From Heterodera schachtii (Eukaryota; Nematoda; Chromadorea; Rhabditida; Heteroderidae), in assembly GCA_023374025.1 (NCBI GenBank), contig SIJG01000202.1, positions 1 to 64,000 on the forward strand: a stretch of DNA of 64,000 nucleotides. Direction: 5' to 3'. A program made the translations under genes and the position numbers. Positions 56,831 through 64,000 of this stretch are shown here, one piece after another; within the stretch, counting starts at the first letter, position 1, and every line of letters starts with the position of its first letter. The notes beneath the pieces are model-generated. The model ran no database searches and was not told where the DNA came from. It saw only the letters and a list, made by a program, of their open reading frames with translations.

Positions 56831-59800
56831 ATGAATTTTTTGGCACTTTTCTTTTTTCCGTCCATCGCCCTGATTTTTGCCCCGTCCTTCGGTACAGGTC
56901 TGAGTTTTAAGTTTTTTTTTTAATTTTAAATTTCAAATTTCAAAGGCCTCAAGTGCAAGCTGGGCAAGGAGGATTATGTGGGGAATAAGACTTTCGTTGG
57001 CGATTGTCCTAACCCAAAGGACGAATATTGTCTGGCATTCGTATGCAACCAAGGTCAGTTTTGCCATCATCATTGGTCGTAAAGCGTTGCCATTGTACAT
57101 GGACTTCGGATAGTTTCAATGATTAGGCCATGTTTTGGCACATTTTCGATGATCAGACCATGTTTTGGCACATTTTCAGTGATCAGAATGTTTTGGCACA
57201 TTTGAATCTCAATGATCAGGCCATGTTTTGGCAACGGTTCAATGATCAAGTCATGTTTGGCACATTTTCAATGATCAGACCATCTTTTGGCACATTTTCA
57301 ATGATCAGCTCATGTTTTGGAACATTTGAATCAGTTTCAATGATCAGGGCATGTTTTGGCACATTTTCGGTGATCAGACCATGTTTTGGCACATTTGAAT
57401 CAGTTTCAATGATCAGGCCATGTTTTGTTTGGCACATTTAAGTGACCAGACTATGACCAAGCCATGTTTTGGCACATTTGAATCAGTTTCAATGATCAGG
57501 CCATGTTTTGGCACATTTGAATCAGTTTCAATGATCAGGCCATGTTTTGGCACATTTGAATCAGTTTCAATGATCAGGCCATGTTTTGTTTGGCACATTT
57601 AAGTGACCAGACTATGACCAAGCCATGTTTTGGCACATTTGAATCAGTTTCAATGATCAGGCCATGTTTTGGCACATTTTGAATCAGTTTCAATGATCAG
57701 TATTTTGTCACATTTTCAGTGACCATACTATGATCAAATCATGTTGGCACATGTTGAATGATAAGTCATGTTTTGGCACACTTTCAATAAACAGTCCATC
57801 TTTTGCCACTATCAATGATCAGTCGCCATGTTCTGGCACATTGTGAATGATAAGCCATGTTTTGGCACATTGTGAATCAGGGATGTGCCGAATCGGAATC
57901 GTAATCGGAATCGCAATTAATCGGATTTTGGGCCATAATCGGAATCGGATAATCGTAATCGGATTTTGCCTTGAAATCCGATTATTACATCCCTAAGAAT
58001 TGACCTTTTGAAGGAATTTTTTTAGCGAAAATACCAAGGAATTTTGAAAAAAATGTTTTCTGAAACGAATGTTTTAATCTTATTTTAACATAATGACTGA
58101 AATTAAATTTTTCTCACAAAGCAGTGCCGGATAATCAAGTTTTTTGTTATTTAACAAAAATTGTCAAATATCTGGGAATATTTTACATGCCTGAGAATTA
58201 GAGACCGGACAACTGGGTCGGAGGGATCCCGAGTCGGGATCCCGACTGAATCCCGATCCCGATCAATCCAGAACATTTCGTAAAAACGATCGGGACGGAT
58301 CCCGACTCGGGACCCCGACCGAATCCCGATCCCGATCAATCCCGATGAATTTAAAAAATCGTTCGGGACGGATCCCGAGGTCGGGATCCCGAATTTAATC
58401 CCGCGGGATCCCGAAGAAATCCCGCGGGATCCCGATCCCGTCCGGTCTCTACTGAGAATGTGGACAAACTTTTATTTTTGCATCACAATCTTAAAATTTA
58501 TGATTTTGATTATGAATAAATTTTTTGGGAAAAAATTATTAAAAAAAATCGGAATCGTAATCGGAATCGCAATTAATCGGATTTTGGGCCATAATCGTAA
58601 TCGGTTTTAAAACCGTATCGGATTTTTGGCCATAATCGGAATCGGCGATTTAATCGGAATCGGATTTTGTCTGGCTCGGCACATCCCTGTTGTGAATGAT
58701 AAGCCATGTTTTGGCACATTCTCAAATGATCAGGCCATCTTTTGCACATTTTCAATGATCAGTTGCCATGTTTTGGCACATTGTGAATGATAAGCCATGG
58801 TGGCATATTTTCAATGATTTTGGCACGTTTTCGATGATCAGTCACCATTTTTTGGCACATTATCAATTATCAGTCGCCATGTTCTGGCACATTGTGAATG
58901 ATAAGCCATGTTCTGGCACATTGTGAATGATAAGCCATGTTTGGCACATTCTCAAATGATCAGGCCATCTTTTGCACATTTTCAATGATCAGTTGCCATG
59001 TTTTGGCACATTGTGAATGATAAGCCATGGTGGCATATTTTCAATGATTTTGGCACGTTTTCGATGATCAGTCACCATGTTTTGGCACATTTTCAATGAA
59101 ATCATTGATTATCAGCCGTTTTCAGGCTGTTTCCCAATAATTTTGTTCTTTCCAGTTGGAATCGTGCAGTTCATCCTGTGGGGATGTTCTGAAACCCCGG
59201 AAAAAGATGTCTGTGAAAGGGACGCGAAGGCACTGACCGAACGTGTGCTCAAAAAAAACCAAAATCGAGTGCCAATGCCAATTTGGCGAAAAGGGCAAGG
59301 AGTTGGATAATGAACAATTTGTGCTTCCTCCACCGCCGCCAATTGTGCCAGAAGTTTCGCCGGAAGAGTTGGCAAAGCGTACGAAATTTAAAAATTTATG
59401 AGTCCAAATTTACGAACTAAAAATAAGACTTAGATTTTTGAGCGCCGCCCTTTGTGAGCCGCCACCGTTTAAGCATATGCAAATTTCAGAAAACAAAAAA
59501 TTTAGTGTTTGTTTAAAATACGCTATTACATTGTTATTGTTTTCGTTTTTTAGGATCAATTTCGAATTTTTACATAATTTTTAACATTTTTTTTTGCGAT
59601 TTAAATTCTTCTTTTTTTATTTTAGGGCATCATTTTGTGAATATTTTGATATTTTTCGGGTTTTTAGGTATATTTGGCGGGTTTTTTTTTTTTTTTGCTT
59701 ATATATACGGATATTTTGTTGGAAAAAAATGATACTAATTTAGTAAAATCTGTTTTTTAATTCAGTATTTTGGCACTTTATAGGACTGTTTTGCAAGCAG

Positions 59801-60975
59801 GGCTTCATCAGTGATGAAGGGTACGGCACACATCAGATCTCTTTCTGTGAAGAAGCCGATGAATACTGTTATGCGATCAGCTGTTTTATGAGTAATTTTA
59901 CGCTTACAATTTTCTAGATTAATGATTAACTTACGAAAAACTGAAAAACGAATTGGAGAATGCTAATAAATAAATTAAACCAAAACAAAAAAAGGACTTC
60001 GTCAGTTTTCGGTTCTATTTTCTAGGATTTCATTTTTAGTTTCTATTTTTTGATAATGTACTGGAGCTTAGCTGCTCATTTCAAGCAATTTGAATAATTA
60101 AAATATTTATCAAATTTTGAATTTTGCAACAAGTTTAAAGCAAAAAAATAATTAAAACGGAAAAAATCCAACGCAAAAATTGGCAATACAAATTTTAAAA
60201 AATTTCATCAGAATTTTAATTTTTTGATGAATGTGATCAAAGAATGAATGACAAATGTTATTAATGATACGGTAAATATAAATATATAAATTAAATTTGC
60301 AAATTTTCCTTCCTATGTTAGCCTTTTTTTTGGCTTCTTTGGTTTTATTTATTAAATTATTTAAAAAAAAATTAATTTTTTTTGAACTTTTTAAGAAGAC
60401 CAATTCATTGATGTGTGGGGGTGCACAGCCAACACGGATTGTTCTGCGTTTGGGACGGGGTGCCAATGCCATTTCGGGGAGCGCAATGTGAAGCAGTCGA
60501 ACTTGAATTTGATGGTGCCAACATTTTTGAGAGAAAGATCAGAGACGGGTCCGGCACCGCCGGCTTCAACCACCAGCACCACCACGGCTTCTACCACGAC
60601 CAGTTCGACCACCACGGCTTCTACCACCACCACGACCAAAGCTGTGCCATTGACCGACAATGCCGGGAATGAAGTGACCAATGGGATGACCGACAGCAGC
60701 AGCAGGGCCACGGGTGATCAGTGAATTTGAGGACCAAACGGGCGAAATTGGCAAAAAAATTTGCAAAAATTTTTAAATTAAATGGAAATATAGGATAAAC
60801 ATAATTTTAAAAATAAATAAAAAAGTTAATGTTTAATTTTAACCCAATTGTTTTAATTACAGTAAACATCTATTTCGAAGAGCTGCCCATCCCGAGTGGC
60901 AACGGCAGCCGTGGAAATGCGGGCATTTTTTGGCCATTGCTTCTTGCATTGGGTCGATTTGTTAAACTAAATTAA
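56831..60975 (+). CDS. Two-module ET-like secreted protein, probably GPI-anchored
   Basis: Exon 1 (56831-56897) encodes MNFLALFFFPSIALIFAPSF, a signal peptide. Exons 2 (56946-57053) and 4 (59784-59891) are both 108 nt, phase 1-1, and align: GLKCKLG...DEYCLAFVCNQ and RLFCKQG...DEYCYAISCFM. Exons 3 (59156-59378) and 5 (60396-60713) give WGCSETPEKDVC and WGCTANTDCS, then ECQCQFGE and GCQCHFGE. This is a duplicated module with ET-like cysteine order. Exon 5 ends in a Thr/Ser-rich, mucin-like run. Exon 6 (60863-60975) ends AGIFWPLLLALGRFVKLN, a GPI-signal-like tail. Exon 3 needs one A fewer in an A8 run at 59251-59258 to stay in frame. ET domains are nematode cysteine-rich modules of unknown function. 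Likely cell-surface. Confidence 0.65.
57878..58689. mobile_element. MITE family E, CAGGGATGTGCCGA termini
   Basis: It starts CAGGGATGTGCCGAATCGG and ends TCGGCACATCCCTG, bounded by a perfect 8-bp duplication TTGTGAAT (57870-57877 and 58690-58697). Subterminal TAATCGGAATCG repeats fill both ends. It inserted into the intronic minisatellite and itself contains another element at 58199-58451. Confidence 0.95.
58199..58451. mobile_element. MITE family F, TAGAGACCGGAC termini (nested)
   Basis: A 253-bp element with ends TAGAGACCGGAC and GTCCGGTCTCTA and a perfect 8-bp duplication CTGAGAAT (58191-58198 and 58452-58459). The interior is GATCCCGA repeats. It lies wholly within family E, so it inserted later. 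Confidence 0.95.
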
Positions 60976-61536
60976 TAAAAAGAGAAATAAACAATAAAAA
61001 AATAATAATTAAAATAAAATTTAAATGAATAATAATCCAATATTATTAATAAAATATGAATAAAAACATAAATAATTTAATTAATATTAATTAAAATTCA
61101 ATTGCCATTTAGCATTTTTGTGCCTTATTTGAATGCCTGTGGATGGATTGATGAAGAAAAGAAGCAAAAAAGTCGAAGATAATTTGTGATAAGGGCAATA
61201 AAAAATGAAAAAAAAAATTATTTAAATAAATTTTACATTATTTTCTAATAAATATTTTCCATTTCATTCAACGGAAAATCGCAGAGTCTTTGGGTCCAGA
61301 CAAAATTTTGAAAATCCAGTGAATATGGATTAAGGGAATGACCATTAGATTCTTTTGGATTTATTTTGCCTAATCCGGATGATTTTTAAATAATTTTTTT
61401 TGAAAATTGTGCTTTTTATAATTAAAAATTTAAGCAAAATTAAAAAAAAAAATCCTGAAAATTCTCGACCCAGAAAATTTTGTCTATTTTTAAACCAAAA
61501 ATGTAAAAATTTTGTTTAATATTTAATTTCTTTCAA

Positions 61537-61600
61537 CAGAGGCCGCGTGAATGAGATGCGCGGTTCCAATTTTACATTTAAAACATATAAATATTTTTCT
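61537..61600 (+). pseudogene. EMRG exon fragment, uninterrupted
   Basis: TTTCTTTCAACAG is followed by codons for GRVNEMRGSNFTFKT, matching 5578-5627 joined to 6031. It is followed at 61675 by the Q repeat. It serves as the empty-site reference for MITE family A. Confidence 0.65.
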
Positions 61601-61674
61601 ATTTAATTTGCTTACTGAATTGAATTGGGAAGGACTTTGTCTTTTTGTAAAAAAAATTCTTAGACAGATTGTTT

Positions 61675-61775
61675 TTTGAAATAAATTTCTATTCAAAGAC
61701 ATTGCAAATCACACAACTTTTGATCGACTGTTGCCTTGGCACAATGCCAAACTATGGAAATTCAATTTTTTAAAA
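61675..61775 (+). repeat. Conserved 3'-flank repeat Q, copy 4
   Basis: Carries TTGGCACAATGCCAA and the preceding ATTTCTATTCAAAGNC motif found at 9965. Position and orientation relative to the exon fragment match the other three copies. Confidence 0.7.
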
Positions 61776-62091
61776 TTGCATTTTAATTGTGCTCATAAAG
61801 CAATTTATCATCATCAATTAAGTAATCAAAATAAAATTTAAAAACAAAACGAATTAATAATTGAAACATATATTTATAACGAATATTAATGCAACAATTA
61901 TTTTATGGGCCAAAAAACAATTCATATTTTCCGACACCAAAAACATTCATTTGTAAATATATTTTAATTCTTAAAGTAAATCTGAAACATTATTGAAATA
62001 AAAATGCGATAATCTTCTTGAGATGGCTTATCGATGGCAAAGGAAAAATTTGGAAATTATTTCAAACGTTTCAAATTGAATTGAACTGCAG

Positions 62092-62145
62092 GATTGTGCC
62101 GACGCCCTCAAAAAATTTCAGCAATGCTGGAAATCGGTATTCTGA
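62092..62145 (+). pseudogene. Short cysteine exon, CAD-LKKF type
   Basis: After AACTGCAG an open 18-codon segment reads DCADALKKFQQCWKSVF and stop. It is similar to NCADGLKKFWRC at 38180. No other exon is seen nearby, so it is an orphan exon or fragment. Confidence 0.35.
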
Positions 62146-63855
62146 CATATTTTACGAGGAATGGATGGCAAAGCGACAGACCGACAAAATAATTAATTAT
62201 TAATTTTAATTAATTAGGTCTCCCATCCGGCAATTTATGCTTCTCCGCTTTTGAGTTTATGTGTTCTCCTCTCAATGAATACAGACGGGAAAGACTGTTG
62301 ACAGAAGGGTGACCACCCATTCTTCTAACTAATCATTAATTAATTAATTGGTTCATTTATGAAATAAGTGTCTTAATCAATGCCAAATCGTTTAAACCAA
62401 AAGCATTTTACCTATATTTTTATGGAAGAAACATTCAAATTGGTCAAAAGAGTCAGGTGGAAAATGTGAGATCATTCTTGAATTATTGCTTAATAATAAA
62501 ATTTCATCAAATCATTAATTAACCTTAATTAATGCAATTAGTAATTTATGCTTATTAATTTTAATAAAATTTATTTTTTCACTCAAAAATGTCAAAATTC
62601 ACATAAATTTTGTTCTTAATTAGGTCAAGATGATATAATGAAGCACATATTTAACGATTTTACACATTCAAAATCCATATTATGTATTTGTTTGTTTTGT
62701 TTTTTGGCCGCCGATTTCATTGAAAAATCGATGCCAAATTCATTTTCATTTCTGCGATGGACTAACGACAAAAAGACGGTCACCACTCTGTTGGCCATTG
62801 TCCCGGCTTAATCCCAGCACAAATAATTTAAAAAGTCATTAAAATTCATCAATTTTAAATCCATAATTTTTTTTAACATTTAAATATTAGTTAAATACTT
62901 TTTTTGTATTTAATTGAAATTTTCATTATTTTGAATATATTTAAATACAAAATCAATAATATAAAATGATTAATATCTTGTGTGATTCTTATACTTTGAT
63001 TATTTAAGAAATAAAAATAAATAATTTTTTATATTTTCAGATTCCAAAAATATTAATTTTAAGTGTATTTTAATGCAGGTAGTCAAATTTCAAAATTCTC
63101 AATTAAAATAAATGCGATAACCCACCCGAAGCGGATCGTTTCAGTCTCAAAAAATCGTAAAAATAATCATTAAATATATATAATTCATTATTATTTTCTT
63201 GTAATTATTTTATTTCATTAATTTTTGTATTAATCAATTTTTTATATTTAACTTGTTAAAATGTGAACGATCAGTTGTATATAATTAAATTTTGTTAAAA
63301 TGTTTAATTGATCAGTTCATTTGGTTTTTTTTCTTGTTTTACTCTTTGATGATTATTATTTCTTAATTTTATTAATTTTTCCTAATTGCATTTGAATTTG
63401 TTATTGATTTGTATAAAATACAAAAATCAAAATTAATTTTAAAATGTTTAATGTCCGAGTTTTAAAAATTATTTTTATGCTGAAAATTTTTTTTGTCAGA
63501 ACAGTTTAATTACTCATTTTGTATGCGATAATTTAAAATTTTGATAATTATGGCATTATCTTTTTTTCACATTTTTCACCTCAAATATTTTGAATATTTT
63601 TTCTCATTTTCTCGTATTCTAAATATGAATATATTGTTTTTGCTCTGATTTTTAATTAAATTTAAATAAAATAATTCGGTACATCTCAAATGATTATGAT
63701 TAAAAGTAGTGAAATGCAAAAGAAATTTGGAATGGCCATTTCTGCTTAATTGTGTTCTTTGAATCTCCGAATCCGAAATTTATTGACAATTAAATTTTTT
63801 AATTTGCCTCAAAATCAATCAGAAGGAATTGACCCCCTGCCTCACCCCACCAACA
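62146..63855. other. AT-rich stretch without supported gene
   Basis: Nothing recognised apart from a segment near 62540-62640 (TTTTTTCACTCAAAAA, ACACAAATTTGTT-like) that loosely resembles 29440-29510 and 31480-31540. Confidence 0.4.
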
Positions 63856-63955
63856 AGTGCTGTTCGAGAGTGTCGGTCTTGAGCCTCGACTCGAGAAAAG
63901 TCTTGGCTTTTTTTTGGTCTCGGGTCTCGGGAAATTTTTGGTCTCGAACAGCACT
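63856..63955. mobile_element. 100-bp MITE, AGTGCTGTTCGAGA termini
   Basis: AGTGCTGTTCGAGA and TCTCGAACAGCACT are perfect inverses at the two ends, with TCGGTCT/CTCGGG repeats between. No matching flanking duplication was found. Similar CGAGAC motifs occur at 44399 and 54640. Confidence 0.85.
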
Positions 63956-64000
63956 GCGCCATACTCTTACAATGCTAAATTGAAAAAAATAATTAGTTTT

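Larger units (their letters stand above)
57113..59100. repeat. Intronic minisatellite, interrupted by nested MITEs
   Basis: Units of 30-39 bp built on CAATGATCAGGCCATGTTTT and GGCACATTT, with or without GAATCAGTTT, fill intron 2 of the ET-like gene at 57113-57869 and 58698-59100. Variant units with GAATGATAAGCCATG dominate the second half. Open frames here (both strands) are repeat artefacts. Confidence 0.95.

Noticed and set aside
57130..57602. Plus- and minus-strand ORFs in the ET-gene intron
   Set aside because: Products of the intronic minisatellite, flanked by good splice sites of the host gene.
60391..60766. Minus-strand Val/Arg-Gly-rich ORFs opposite the ET-gene exon 5
   Set aside because: Antisense to the Thr/Ser-rich coding run, whose plus frame continues the conserved cysteine module.

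Overview
The window is AT-rich eukaryotic nuclear DNA. Short exons are bounded by GTAAGT-type donors and TTTAG/TTTCAG-type acceptors, and the recognisable proteins are small, secreted and cysteine-rich. An animal-type GH37 trehalase and ET-module-like cysteine spacing point to a nematode; the species is inference. No prokaryotic operon, CRISPR array or intact RNA gene is visible.

Layout. 265-4600: minisatellite with a higher-order period. 4715-15560: a cysteine-rich secreted gene family (main copy 6747-9785) with broken paralogues on both strands, a foldback element splitting its last exon, a CR1/jockey-like LINE (10243-13726) and an inverted partial duplicate (about 14780-15563). 16254-17968: decayed hAT transposon. 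18.0-20.4 kb: gene fragments and MITEs. 21223-28268 (+): secreted cysteine-rich exons arranged in three repeated cassettes, followed by a 49-bp minisatellite. 28.6-36.1 kb: diverged repeats and large hAT-type MITEs. 35111-36938 and 38154-38385 (+): pieces of small cysteine-rich genes. 38950-39760 (-): decayed SGNH-like ORF. 41652-42780: second hAT remnant. 42897-50019 (-): C-terminal half of a trehalase in nine exons, with two foldback elements in one intron, one built from hundreds of bases of a 14-bp repeat. 56831-60975 (+): two-module ET-like, probably GPI-anchored protein with a 2-kb minisatellite intron. 61.5-64 kb: paralogue fragments and a MITE.

The strongest unexplained signal is in the non-autonomous elements. 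At least nine have near-perfect inverted termini and mostly 8-bp target duplications (hAT hallmark), yet their termini are unrelated. Three of these bounded families, plus other decayed copies, share a GC-rich 24-nt hairpin (arms around GATA or TATC) with a conserved T/C asymmetry and a common flank. This looks like one internal core carried by exchangeable ends. Four insertions can be checked against uninterrupted paralogous sites or perfect flanking duplications inside this same window.

Limits. All exon models were read by eye. Several exon junctions do not keep phase, and two lesions sit in A homopolymers, so sequencing error cannot be separated from pseudogene decay here.
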